NCBI GenBank assembly: GCA_035578155.1
Contig: JAPWDM010000008.1
Coordinates: 29,537,280-29,601,279, forward strand
Length of the DNA stretch: 64,000 bases
Direction: 5' to 3'
DNA from: Brachynemurus nebulosus
Taxonomy: Eukaryota; Arthropoda; Insecta; Neuroptera; Myrmeleontidae
Shown: in pieces, positions 21,273 through 36,200 of the stretch
How positions within the stretch are numbered: the first letter of the stretch is position 1
Layout of the letters: every line of letters begins with the position of its first letter
Translations under genes and position numbers: made by a program
The notes under the pieces: generated by a model
Told to the model about the DNA's origin: nothing
Seen by the model: the letters and a program-made list of their open reading frames with translations, nothing else
The model's database searches: none

Positions 21273-24200
21273 GTAAATATACGATTCAATTTGAATAATT
21301 AAATGTCGATGTTGAAACCGGGTTTGCTTTCAACACATGTCGCCGGCTGTCGCCTGACCCCACCCTTTTTTGAAACCTAGACGTTTAACCCCATTGGCGA
21401 AAGTTCATTTAACACATATGTTTTCCGATGAAATTTTATTTCCGCACTTTTCATTTTCATTTTTGTCTCAAATTTTGTTTTATTTTGTAATTATTTTGCT
21501 TTTTTACTTATTATCATCATTTGATAAGAGAATTTTGATAAGTGACCAGAATAGCTAGAATTATCACAAATTTTTATTCTAAATAAATTATTTTAATATG
21601 AATTTATCTTATTGAAAAGCTTCTTATTATTATGAATAAATAATATTTCGTATTAGTTCAGTTAATTATTTATCATGTTAACAAAATTAATATGAAGAGT
21701 CATAATTGAGAAAATTATTAAAAAATATTGATTTTGGTTTTATATCTATATTTAAATAATGGTTTCAGTTAAAGTACCTATTATTAAAAATGGCTTTTTA
21801 TCCTTTCGATAACCAATAATAATGGTTTTTCCTTAAATTGTGCATGTTCATTTGAGTCTATTTGAGTACTAAATGTGTTTTGTTCTAAAATATGGATAAT
21901 TCTACAAACAACATTTTAAATTCTATTTTTTTTTTAAATTTGAGTATATTTTTAAAAATTTAATTATGTATTTATACAAATTTTACGAATTATTTGTATT
22001 TATTGAAAAAAAATAAATGACTAAATTATTTAAGGATTTGATGAATTTAGAATAAAATAAGAATTAATGACGAATTTTTTTAACAGATCTTCGATTTTGC
22101 CATTATATTTAAAATTTCAAAAATATAGTGTTATTGGTGTATTTATGATAATTTTACAAACATTAAGTAAATATGTTTTAAACTGCGAAATTTACTTTAG
22201 ATATCCTATATAATTTATTTAAGATATTCTTTTTAAACAAAGAATAAGAAATAATAGGCTTTTATTATTATTTGATAAGTTACTTTAAAAAATATATTTT
22301 TAACTGTTTTTTTTTTTTTTTTTTTTTTTTTATTTGTTTTCTTAATAACTTCAAAAACCATTGATTAATTAAAATATACGTATATAACGTATATTACAGT
22401 CAATACAGTGGAATCTCTGTATGTAAGACCGGTATATATTTCCAATAATCAGAAACCATGAGACAAACAGCTGATAAACATTTAAAATAACCTTAAAAAT
22501 TGTATCGAGTTGTAAAATTGTGAATTTTTTGCCGACCACTTGTACATATATATTAAGGCCATTACGGTGCTTCGACTCTGACTCCGAAAGGTCGAAACTT
22601 TCGGTTCCCATTTTACCCACAACTTCGGAACGGAGATTTATCGGAGTTTACAGATCGATCCAACGACACAACGACGGCCAATGACACACAATGGTCGTGT
22701 CTGGGTGCCACGTGCCACGCATGTTGTGGCAAGTTGCAAGTTGAGAGTTTGTTTACACATTTTTACTTGCATACACAGTACAGGTGTCAGTGTACATAAA
22801 TTTTATAATAAAACAATTTAGTACCGGTCACACGAAGATGATCGTCCGGACCATTGTTCGCAGTAATTATAAAATTATGTTGTACTACTTGATCTTTACA
22901 CAAAATCAAGTAGGTAATAATTTTTGAATAATAAAAATTAAGTAGACATTGATTTTGGACAAAAAAATAATAAAATACATGCTTTGGTCAATTTGTCACG
23001 TTTTCCTTTATGGTTTTTATAACTTTTGCGAACAATAGTATGGACGCTCGCATCAGTCTGGTCGGTCTTTTATTGTACTTTGCTAACTAAAGATTAGGGA
23101 TGCTATGGATATGAAATTTCGGATACGGATACGGATATTTAAAAACATTTTTTTATAATAATATCGAGTAATGTTTCGGATACGGTTACGGTTACGGATA
23201 ATTGCTTTTAGTGAACATTTAAAAAAAAAAAGGGAAAATTGTATCAAAAAAGTGAACGCCAAACACGAATCAACAAAAATTTATCAAAAGAAACAAACGC
23301 AGCAAATATTTTCTTCGATTTAAAGCAATTTTCCAACGACAGTTTTCTCCGAAACTTTTATTTTCGGATACGGTTTCGGTTACGGATAATTAATTATTTC
23401 GGATATCCGGTAGTTTCGGTTACGGTTGCGGATATCCATAACATCCGTAGTTCAAACCATAAATGATTAGTTTTGCCCTAAGAAAGGCCAGACTTCTTCT
23501 GATGAAGATGTTCCTTTAAGCGATCTGGTCCACAACAAGTAAATAAAGAAGGGTAAGAGAAGGGCAACAACTTCTGTTACATTGTAGGTGTGACTTCCAG
23601 TTCTAACTCCCTGCTGCAGATTGGATATGCTGATAATAATTCGTTTTTAATACTTTTACCTTTTTTTCTTTTGTTGGTCAAAATGATTTTGATTCCTAAG
23701 ATAATTATAAAACTGATTACGTACCGTAAAACCGTCTAGACCCGGACACTTTGCACCAATCTTCAAAGTAAGTAGTTTCTACATTAACCTGCAACAATAA
23801 ACATTTGTTCTTGACGTCATTAGAGAGAGAAAAACATCCTCTAAACAGCTGTACCAATAAAAACTACGGATTTCAACTTTTACTATCTCATTTTTCAAAG
23901 AAATAAAATGTGTGTCTAACTTAGACATGTAATTTTCGTCATAATTGTCATATTGTTTTAATTTTGATATGTATGTGTTCAGAATTTTATCGCGCATCAT
24001 TTAATGATGTTTGAAGTTATATTCGATGTATATATAAAAAAATACATGCTAGGTATATACATATATCCGTTTAGACCCGGACACATCAGTTTATTACACT
24101 ATGGCCGCGATTCGCACTGGCTGTAACTTCCACTATCCATACGTTATATTGCCGCCGGAATTACGCGGTTTATGCCTCCTTCTGGTGTCATATCGCATGT

Positions 24201-27200
24201 GTACTTCATAGAGAGGCATACTATGTATTGACCCCTCTCCCTTCCTACAAAATGTTTTGAAGCCTTTGACAGATTCAAAGACATCAGACGATATAAAACA
24301 CTGCCCTAACTCCGACGGGAGAGGTTAGTTTGCATGTTATTACATTATTTAAGTAAGTGTCCGGGTCAAGACGAATTTGGGGTGTAGACCCGGACACTTA
24401 CTAATTATTTTTTATTTTTACTTATAATGAAACAAATGGGTCGGGGATATAACAAATAATATACGCTCTTTCTAATGGTAATACTTTTATTGGTGACATC
24501 TATGAAGGAAACATGTATAAACATAAAATTATACCAAAAAATGTAAAAAAGTGTCCGGGTCTAGACGGTTTTACGGTACCTGTAATGTTGCATTTCAATG
24601 TCTTGTCAAGATGAAACCCCACACTCGAGGTTACTTTGACACTTTTTTAAAAAAATATATAAAATTGTGGTGAGTGGGGCTTGATTTTGTTATATACATA
24701 ATACAGTCAAAGGATATATTCTTCTAAAAAATGTTACCATCAAAAAACTTCCGAAACATGTTTAAAATATTCCCATTTTGCGGTATATCAAAGTCATATA
24801 TACTAGGGATGTTATGGATATGAAATTTCGGATACGGATATTTAAAAACATTTTTTTCGGTTTCGGTTACGGATATGTAAAAATATCGGCAAATGTTTTG
24901 TATACGGTTACGGTTATGGATAATTACTTTCATTGAACATATTTTTTAGAAAGAAAAGGGAAAAGCTTTAACCCAAAAAGTGAACGTCAAAAACGAATAA
25001 CGTGACTGGAATAAAATCTATCGAGAGAAATATATGCAGCAAAAACTTGCTTCGATTTAAACTCAGTTTTCCAACATCATTTGTCTGTTATTATCCGAAA
25101 CAAATCCGAAACTTTTACTTTCGGATATATAATTATTTCGGATGTCCGGTAGTTTCGGTTACGGTTACGGATATCCGTAACATCCCGACTAGAGATATAT
25201 CGGCTAGACGTTTAGCCGACAAGCCAACTTATCGGCTTTTTGAATTGATTGACTTTTCAGTGGAACTTTCAGTAGCGCTTACGTTTCATTGTAAGATGGA
25301 AATTAAAAATTCAAGGTACTTTTATACGAACATAAACATTTTAAAATTAAAAGTTGTAATTTATAAAAAAAAAAAAAATTTAAAAACATTTATTAGTGAT
25401 TCTTAGGGTTTTGAAAAAAAATTTTTAATCTTGGGACGTATGAACTGAAATTGGGGAAGTCTCGTAGTGTGGATAATTATATTAGTAGTTACATTTAACT
25501 AAAATATAGACCAAAGCTAATAAACTGGTGAAAAAATTTTTGAAATGCGTTAACAAATAATAGAGAGATAGAAGATCAAAGTTTAAGGGGGAATGATTGA
25601 TTTCCAATTCGCCTGTGACGTCAAATATTCGCCCAATCGGACACCGAGCGTGTTTTATACAATTTTTTTTTTTTTTAAATTATTTTTATTAAATTACCAT
25701 GGATTTAATATTTTTAAAAAATTATTTTTTTTATTATATCGCTCATTTGCGAGAAGCTTGACATATAACTCAAAAAGAGCTGTTTTTCACACAGAGCACT
25801 GAATCGAACATATTAACATATGTTTCCTAGAGATACCACAGGTATTAAATTTTGAAGCATGACTCCATTTTAGTAAGCCCAACTTGTAACCACGGAAACT
25901 TGTTTATAAATATTAGATAAACCATTAAATTAATGGTTTGACCGCCATTAAAGTAATCCCATCAGTCAATTTTTTTGCTCACATTAGTTAATTTTTTTGC
26001 TTCAATTTCTTGATGTATTTGTAATACACAGCATTCTCTCTAGTCGATTCTCTCCTCAATGGTTTTTCAGTACGATGGTTTAAAGCAGTGTTTTTCAAGC
26101 CTTTCTAAGAGGGTCGCAGTACTTTAAAAATAAAACCACTCTAGTTCAAATATATGATACCTATTTAATAAAGAGAATGTTAATTAATGGTTACATTAAT
26201 ATGAGAGTTTCATACTTTTGCGCGATAAAGTTTCAAAATTGTGACTTATTTTCAATAACAGTAAATCCGAGTTTTAAATAATTGTCATCATATAGACACT
26301 TTTTCTTTGGTTTTATTACTTTCATTGGAACTTGAAGTTGACGGTTGTGCATATGTTTCCAAAAACGTATCCATTTTCAATAATTACAATGAGCATAGAA
26401 TTTTGAATATTAGACAATAATAAGTGATCAACTACTAAACAAGGCAATTCAATAAATTTAAACATTAACGCGAGTTCACAATTCAAAAAATTCAAATGGA
26501 TTACTCTCGGAAGTGTTAAACGGTGACGACCGTCGTGCGTGCGCATGTCACTTTTTACGCCACGTGCTCCTTCAGAAGCTACTATAAGTCGTCAGTTTTG
26601 ATGTCGATATAAAAATACGCCTGTTTAAAATCCTTAATTACGTATTTAATCGATACCTAACTATGAAAATAATTAATAATGATGAACGGATTCGATATTT
26701 ATAACATGAAAAAATAAAAGTTGGTAATCGCGGAGGGTAGGGGGTCGCGAAATATTTTTCCATACTAAGGGGGTCGAGCCATGGAAAAGGTTGAAAAACA
26801 CTGGTTTAAAGTTTTAAAAATAAAAAGAGTAGGTACTTATGGCAGTCAATTGTAAAAGTGCGATAGAGTATAAAGTCATAATCTCTCTCGTTCTCTCATT
26901 TATGTATCTAGCGTGATGCCGTTTTGTTAGCAAAAAGAATGACATTTTCCGTGACCGCCTGTACCCTTAACTCAATAAGGTGATTTTTAAGTTATGTTAC
27001 GCTTCTCGCAAATGAGCGATATATTTATCAATCTTTAATCAATTTTAAAACATCATATGAATGATTGAATCTATATAGATGAAAAACGTTGAATCTATGT
27101 AGATGACGTCACACATCTGTACCAGATGAAGCAGAACTATCTGTCAGGGCCGGATTAGTAACTAGGCTTGGGGTGGGCAAATTTTTCAAAAGAGGGCGGC

Positions 27201-30200
27201 AAAAGCTGGAATTTGACGTTTCTTTTTTTTTTTTGCTCGTCAGTTAACTTTTTTAGAGAAATCTGTGTAAAATAGAACTTTAAAGTCCCATAATTTTGTT
27301 AGTTGTTGAGATATCTTAATTTTTCTTTTACGCTTTTGTTTAATTTTGTTTTAATTTTATTTTCATCCATAAAAGAAAAAATGGTAGACTTCTCCATTAA
27401 CTTGTAGCAAAATATTTTTTTTCATTTTTTTCCCCATCGTGTAGCGGTATCGTTAGAAAGAATTCATAAAATGAGACTGAGTTTTATCATTTTTAAGCCC
27501 CGTTTACGAAATATCAAGCTTCAAAGTGAACTTTTTTGGTTCCTCCATCTGTATTTTTTAAACTACTGATCCAAAAAATTCTGAAATAGTTACATATACT
27601 AGCACTTACTAAAATTAGTCAGTTAAAGTTATTTCGTTATAGAAAAACGTCAAAAAGAAAGAAACAATGAGTCTTTTCTGTGGTGTTAATTTTAGCGTTT
27701 CAGTCGTCGGGTAATTTGACACTCGAAGAATTAATAAATATTAATAGACACAAATTATTTACAAATGATCTGAAATAATTATAAGAGAAGGTCCCCCAAT
27801 TATTATATCTTATCGTGTTAATATTGGCTGCCCAATGTCCCTACACAAGTTTTTAACCCTTTTAGTACCAAATTGTGAAAACGATATTTAAAAAATAATT
27901 TTTCGATTTTTTCCATATAATATTGTCAATTCTTAACACGAAAAAGGTACTTTTAGTAATTTATAATAGCAAAAGTAGAAATATTTTTACTTATGCAGGT
28001 AAATTTGTATAACAGTATACTTGCATGCAAATGATGCTTACACGAGCAAGTAGCCTTAATTTTTACTTAAAAGTATATTTGCATGCAAGTATATTTGCTT
28101 GTGGAAGTTTTGCATAAGTAAAAATATTTCTACTTTTGCCGTTAAAAGTAACCCCCACTTAAATTAAAAATGGCGAAAACTGAATAAGGTGAGGAACTGT
28201 CAAATAAACTGTTTAAAAATATCAAAACAATAAACAATAAAATTAATAAATTTATATGAAGAAAATGAAGATTTATGAAGCGTTTGAAATAAAAAGTACT
28301 GAAATTATAAAAGAAAAGAAAATAATTATAAGAAAATTGTACAAGAAATGAATTGAACCTCAGAGCAAATCAAAAAACAGATTGTATCATTCCGGAGAAA
28401 ATTTTTTTTGAAAAAAAAAAAAAATGGATCCAAACGGATTTGGATCGGGAACTGATATCGGGAATTTTTAAAATCTGATGTGTTTAATGTTTCTGTTAAT
28501 AAAGTATTTTCTATATTAAAAATATATTCCCAAAACTGTCTTTTTCCCGAGAATTTTTCTTTTTTTTGTGTTTGATATAGTTAGCAGTACTAAAGCAAGG
28601 CATTTTTTTGATGTGATATTTTTATTATTGAATTAAAAAATCAAATTTTAAAAAATATCGTGCTTTGGCGCGTACCTACTTACATGCAAGTGTACTTTTA
28701 CATGGTTTACATGTACCGTAAAACCGTCTAGACCAGGACACTTTGCACCAATCGTCAAAGTAAATAATTTCTACATTAACCTGCAACAATAAACATATTT
28801 TGTTCTTGACCTCGTTAGAGAGAGAAAAACATCCTCTAAACAGCTGTACCAATAAAAACTACGGATTTCAACTTTTACTATCTCATTTTACAGGATTACT
28901 ATCCTCCAGTTTTTCAAAGAAATAAAATATGTGTCTAACTTAGACATGTAATTTTCGTCATAATTGTCACATTGTTTTAGTTTTGATATGTATGTGTTTA
29001 GAATTTTATCGCGCATCATTTAATGATGTTTAATTAAAGTTATATTCGATGTATACATAAAAAAATACATGCTATATACATATATCCGTTTAGACCCGGA
29101 CATATCAATTTATTACATTATGGCCGTGATTCGCACCAAATGTAACTTCTACTATCGATACGTTATATTCTCGCCAGAATTACGCGGTTTATGCCTCTTT
29201 CTGGTGTCATATCGTATGTTTACTTCATAGAGAGGTATACTAAACATTGACCCCTCTCCACAAAATGTTTTGAAGCCTTTGCCAGGTTCAAAGACATCAG
29301 ACGATATAAAACACTGTCCTAACCCTGACGAGAGAGGTTAGTTTACATTATTTAAGTTATTACATTATTTAAGTAAGTGTCCGGGTCAAGACCGATTTAG
29401 GGTGTAGGCCCGGACACTTACTAATTATTTTTTATTTTTTTTATTTTTATTATTTTTACTTATAATGAAACTAATAGGTCAGGGATATAATAAATAATAT
29501 GTACACTCTTTCTAATGGTAATATTTTTATTGGTGAGATCTATGAAGGAAACATGTATATACATAAAATTAACCAAAAAAATGTAAAAAAGTGTTCCCGG
29601 ATCTAGACGGTTTTACGGTAACAGGTCTTGCAAGTATACTTGTTATAAAAATTTGGCCACACCCCCTAAAAACATTACTTTTATGCAAGTGTACCTGCTC
29701 GTGAAAGTGTAGCTTTAGACATTTGAGATACAAGTATCACCATCCACCGGTAGTAAATGAAACTAACATTTAAACTATTAACAAAAACCCACAGAAGACC
29801 AGAAACAATATTTCTACCTCTATCTACTGTACCCGCTGTCGCCGGCAAATGATGTGGACACCGCTATCCCTACCAAGCGATTATGATACATACAACCAAA
29901 ACACATCATGTATCTACACAAACATGTGAATATGTTAGTGTAATATGTTGATGAATGACTACGCAGCTTGCATATATGTATATATAGCATATACTGTCAT
30001 GGCCGCCCTATTTAAATAATAACCAACAATTAAAAATAAATTTATTTAAGAAACATATCCCTTTATTTTGAAAATGTTTTTGTTCAATAGAATTTTTACA
30101 CTTAAATACGACACACTTCATATTTTTTCTGTTTAAATTTCACGAGTTGATTAAAAAAACAATGATACTCGTTACGACGTGAACCCCATGACGAACAGTA

Positions 30201-33200
30201 ACAGACTAAATCAGAAGCGGTGTAAGTTGTAGCTCACTGCAACTTACGAACGACAAATTTTTATAATCTATTTAATTTGTGCAAAAACCCCTGGGCTAAG
30301 AGGGAAAAGTCGATTTAGTATTTTCTACGTATTGTGTAATTTAACGTTGTTCAAAAACAACGCTGGTACCGAAAGGGTTAAAAGATATTTTGTAATGAAT
30401 TGTAATTAGTATATACGTGTAAATTTAGATTCAAATATTAAATTATGAAAATGAACAGGATAGAAGAATGGTATGTTATTATACACCAAGAGACTAAAAA
30501 AGTGTGACTTTTGATCCTGAGTGTCAAAGTTGCTAGAGGGCTGTAAAGGCCCGAGGGCAACAATTCACGCGAAGGATCAAAAGAAACACTTTAGTCCTGT
30601 AAAGTAATGTAAGTGTATACCTATATTATTTTTTGTAATTCCAGATAATTTTTAAAATTATAAAAATTAAGAGAAAAAATTATTTAATTTGTGTGAAGTA
30701 ATATTACATTAAGTATACTGTGAACTTACTATTGATTGATATATTGGGAAATCCAGAGCCGGATTTACCTTTGAGAGGCCCCTGAGTAGTTCAGATGTGG
30801 GGACCCCTTGTACGGTGACAAAAATTTCCTATTGAAAAGTACATTATTTTGATGAGCAAAAAAGATTCCTGTTTCTTCCTATTTTTACAGGGTCAGTTAT
30901 TATTTTTTTATGATTGTACAATTTCAGTTGTGGAAGCCCCTATTGTGTAGAGGCCCTGGGGCACATACCTCAAGTGTCCTAATGTAAAAAGGGAAATCAA
31001 ATGGAGGCGTGGTTTTCTTTTGTTTTTTTTGCTATGGATTGACCATTAAAAGGAAGCTACGCAGTTAGTCTTTACTCTTTCCCTAATATCCCCAGTTATA
31101 TAATCGATTACAAAAAGTTACGAAGCAGCTCACCCTGTCTTCAAATTATTCTTATTTCATATATGACGTTAATAATAAGACATGAAATTTAAGATAAGAA
31201 GTAATTTAAAGACAAAATCACTTTAAAGATTGGATAAATGTCTGTTACTAGTACGAGGAAGCTATATGCCACACCCCATTGGCAGTCTATTTTTGTTGCA
31301 AGCACGGAAAACTATAACTATAAACTGCGGTGTTTTTGATGTGAATAACGCAAATACAAACTTCAAAACTAAGTGTATAATTTTACAGTACCCCGCGTAC
31401 CCCGTAAGTAATAACCTTTTAAACACTTCCGTTTCCGTAATATACAGAGTGATACAGAAAAACCGACAAAATAACGGTGAAGACAGTTGGCTATGACTAC
31501 GTATTTTATAATACATTAATTTTCAATTCGAAACAATTTCTTCAGATAAATTTTTTTGTCAGTTTTTAGAGTTCCGAAAAAGTAAATTTGGGAACTCTTA
31601 TAATTTCTTCATGTTTGTCTGTCCGTCTGTCCCACACCCGTTATTCCTACGTCTTTCGGACTATGAAAATGAAATTTTACGTGTATAAGCTATACGGTTG
31701 GGCGGGGTAAAAAAAAGACACTGCTCGAGTGGAGTAAAAAAAAGACATACTTATATTAAACTCAACAGTGTTAAATTCGAAAAATAAGAAATATTACAAC
31801 AAAATACATTAGTATTTTAAGCTGTCTGGGCCAAAAAATTATTTTTTGGAGAGGGCTTTATAACATAAAAAAATTTTCTCCCAAACTTCTGTTATTCATG
31901 AGCGAAAAACTTTTATTCCGCGACGATAAACTTTTTCAGTAAGTAAAGAATCTGATAAGATAGAGTACTGTATTTTTTTCTTGTTATTCTACATGCTTTA
32001 GTAACGTAAAGTACAAAGTTTTACTTAAATGGTCCAGCTGCTTGTAGTTTTTTCTATATGTTAAAAAAAAAGAAAAAAATGGGGTAAAAAAAAAAAAAAA
32101 CAAGAGGTTAAGGAAAATTAAAAATTATTGACAAGGATTTTCATTTTGAAACTTTATAATGACATGTTTATGTATTTATGGATTAAAAATTAAAGTAAAA
32201 AAAATGTTTTTTTAAGAAAAAGCTTTTATTTAAAAATGGGCTAAAAAAAATAATAAAATTTGAGTGAAGTTTGAAACAATATGCAACATAATTTATAAAA
32301 GCTTGAGGCGTTATCATTAATTATGTCTGTTTTGGATGTTTCGGATATAAGTGTAGCTATTTTACTTTTCAGTAATTACCAAACTTAATTAAACGGCTCA
32401 AGCTTTTATAAATTATGTTGCATATTGCTTCAAACTGCATTCAAATTTTATTTTATTTTTTTTAGCCCATTTTTAAATAAAAGCTTTTTTCTTAAAAAAA
32501 CATTATTTTACTTTAATTTATTTTCTACTTTTTAGCTTGATCACAATTAATTTAAAAAAAATTAAAGAAGTAATTTTTTTACTTACATTTTAATCGGTTA
32601 ATTTACCCTAATCAAATATAACTATGGAAACAAAAAATTGTAATGTCGAGTCAATGGACAATATTTGACAATTCGAAATGTCAAAAAGTTGCACAGGACT
32701 AAAAATCAAAAATTTTGGTTTGGGGCGATTTAGGACAAAACTAATTATACAATATTTCATTGTCATCCAGGTTAGACAGGTATGCAAAATTTTAAGCCTC
32801 TAGCTCAAATAGAACCTGTCTAAATTTTGATTCCAAGATTTGATCTAAACCAACATACTAACATAGCAAGTTAAATAAAAGCTTTTAAAAAAATACTGAT
32901 TCTTCAATAAAACAATTTTTTTTGTTAGTGAGGAGACGGTTTTCATGGATATCAATTTCAGCTTATTCGAAAATTTGTATTTTTGACCCATGAAAATTTG
33001 TTTTTATAATATATAACTATGCTTTACTGCACACATTTAGTATTTTTAACTCTATCATAGATTATTTTGATTTATTTTTTTACTTTATGTAAAGTGGTGG
33101 AGCTACAATAAATTTTTTATTAGTTGTACATTTGTGAATGGATATGAAATTTCGGATACGGATACGGATATTTAAAAACATTTTTTTCGGTTTCGGTTAC

Positions 33201-36200
33201 GGATATGTAAAAATATCGGCAAATGTTTCGGATACAGTTACGATTATGGATAATTGCTTTCATTGAGCATATTTTTTTTAAAAAGAAGGGAAAAGCTTTA
33301 ACCCAAAATTCGAACGTCAAAAACGAATCAATGTGACTGGAACAAAATCTATCGAGAAAAATATATGCAGCAAAAACTTGCTTCGATTTAAACTCAGTTT
33401 TCCAACGGCATTTGTCTATTATTATCCGAAACAAATCCGAACTTTTATTTTCGGATACGGTTTCGGTTTCGGATATATAATTATTTCGCATATCCGGTAG
33501 TTTCGGTTACGGTTACGGATATTCATAACATTCCTAATATATGCACATTATTTATAACTTTCGTTGACCTTTAGAGGTCGTAGAACTCGTAGATCGCTTT
33601 CTTTGGAGGTAATACTATGGAAACTTTGAATCAGCAATACTTAAGTAATTTTTATTCCAAGTTTCAGCGATTTTCACTGGGAACCGGAATATGTTTGCAA
33701 ATTTTTTAAAGGATATTGTATAAAATATTTGGTTCTAGTGGTCTCCCCTATAATTTATTTGAGTACTAACGGTTAAGAAATTATATTTAAAATATAGATA
33801 TGGAAAGTGGTAAGTTAGTATGCAATTTTATCCTATCTATGCATTTGAGACACTATCGAATACTATCGATTTTCCATACTGGATACGTATGAATGTTATC
33901 CTAAACACCTACATATATGCGTTTCCAAAATATACACACAATATATGTATATAAATGCATTTTTGTATATTTTCATCTTTTACACAGGGTGGCCACTTTC
34001 TGGAAAACCGGGAAAACTCAGGGAATTTTCATTGAAATCAAGGATTTTTTAATCCGTAATGTGTATTTAAATTATTTTCTGATGAAAGTCCCGTGCTAAT
34101 CACAGTTAAGTTTCCATTATATTATCTGTAAAAATGTCGTGCTCTCAATAAAAAAGAAAATCAAAAAATTTAGATCTGCTTATTAGGATTGATTGCCCTC
34201 CCGATTTTGTTGAAAAAAAGCTGATTTTTGAATTGGAAAGATTTTTTCATTAAAATCAAGGAAAAATTTAAATATTATCTGGAAAATCGGGAGTAGTCAG
34301 GGAAATTTTATCTTGGAAAAAAAATGGCCACACTGTAATACGTTTTTTTCTTAGAAAATATACTTAATCCTTCCTTTTCTATAGATCATGGACAAATCGA
34401 ACAGTTGTCCTGCACGGTATTTTCATTATAACTTCTTGATATTTAATTTTTATGGTTCCGAAGAAAAAATCTCGAAACCCTTCTAATTTTGTCAATTTTG
34501 TCTGTCGGCCTGTCCGCCATACTTTAATAATTGAAGGGACAAATGCATGAAAGAGTTATGTGATATTTTTATAATTTTACAGTAGAAGCATTTGAGAGTT
34601 TTTATTTACGTATACTTCCTATGCAACAACACATGTTTAATACTGAATTTCTAGTAACGAAATCAAATTTCAACCCTTTGCACTCCAACCATTTTTTAGT
34701 ATGAGTACTCAGCTACTCGACAGTAGTTTTAAAACGCTGCAAACACTACTGTATTAGGAGAACATAATATCATAATACAATATATCTATTAGTTAATTAC
34801 TAGTTTGTATCACAATGTATTGTAGCAAGACGTCGCGTGTTGTGTTGTATCATGTTTTCCTAATATAATAATTTTCAAATAAATGAAGAAGGCTGAGTGA
34901 GAAACGGAGCGAATTGAAATCAAAACGTGTTCACACTATCGATATAGTAGGGTTTGATATCGCTCCGATAAAATATTATCTCAGTGGTATTGGTATTGGA
35001 GCGGTATTGAAGCGAGAGCGAACCGTGACTGATATCGGACCGATATCAGAGCGATGATGGGAATACACTCATTATTTATTATGTAAGAATATTTTATAGA
35101 ACCGGGAGCGGAGTGATATCGTACTGAGAGCGGAGCGTTAATGTAAATCGGGCCTTAGGTCCCCTAGCGTGTTGTAAATAATAAAATACGTACCTATTGT
35201 TAATGGCGCCGCTACGGCGCCTAACGAGTGGAATAAATATTTATTGTGTCGCCGTGGCGGCGCCCATCGAGTGCAAAGGGTTAATATATGATACTTCAGC
35301 TTAGGATCTTTCTAAATTTTGCAATATATGACTTTTGGAACAAATGTCACATAACCCCTTCATGCACTTGTCCCTTCAATTTCTATGACTTTGGAACTTT
35401 AAATATGAAATTTTGCATGTATGTAATTATATTCAACCTTTTTCGTATCGGAAAGTAGGGATAAAATTTTTTTTCACCTACCAATATCGTCTGAATATTG
35501 TTAGAAAGGAATCTTAAAATGAAGTTGGGATCCAAGCATGAATCGAAGAAATTTGAGTAAATATAGATATTAGCATTTGTTAGGGACACTCAGTCAAGAT
35601 TATTTAGGTTCAATTAGAAAACCACCCAAAAAATTCAAATCCAAATTGCTAAGCGAGATACATTAAATTCGTAAAACTAATTTCATTTAAAGAAATTTTT
35701 TAAAATAAAGTTGAGGTTCCTTTTAATTACTTTTCAATTTTTAAGCCTCGTTTGCGAAATATTAAACTTCAAAGTTTATGTGTTTATTTAACCAATTGAT
35801 TCTATGGATGTGCATCATTACTGTTGAAATGTTTAAAACTATTTTATTGAATAACACTATCAAAACAAACGCGTGTTCAGAACGCACTTGACCAATTTAT
35901 TTACATACATATTATAATTTCGAATAAAAGTGGCTCTGTTAGTAATTTATAATCTTTTGAATAAATTGTTTTAATCAATTTTGTTATAGGTAGTTTAATT
36001 ATATATTTAATTGTTTTCAAACATAAAAAAATTCACAATTTATTAACATACCAATTTGTTGTAATACGGTATTTGACAATTTTTCAAAAAGTGCTTTAAA
36101 TTGTTCATAATAAATTGTGCATTTAATATAACAAAAAAATGAAAAAAAATGCGGAAAATTTATTGATAATTCGCTAAAATACTTTTTTCTACTCTTGTTG

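Larger units (their letters stand above)
25490..27470. repeat. Composite repeat, inverted relative to 41697-42730
   Basis: Outer segments 25500-25735 and 27023-27470 are reverse-complement matches to 42120-42730 and 41770-42110 (shared: gaatgattgatttccaattc, gacgtcacacatctgta, agatgaagcagaactatctg, atggtagacttctccatt in forms close to the other copy). The copy here has been split by 25737-27022, and the left segment carries TGACGTCA at 25616 and 27104. Confidence 0.7.

Noticed and set aside
25002..25406. 134-codon + strand frame
   Set aside because: Starts in GGATAC-family copy 2 and runs out into AT-rich DNA; no domain.
33120..33491. 123-codon - strand frame
   Set aside because: Lies inside GGATAC-family copy 3; the equivalent frames in copies 1 and 2 are different and broken.
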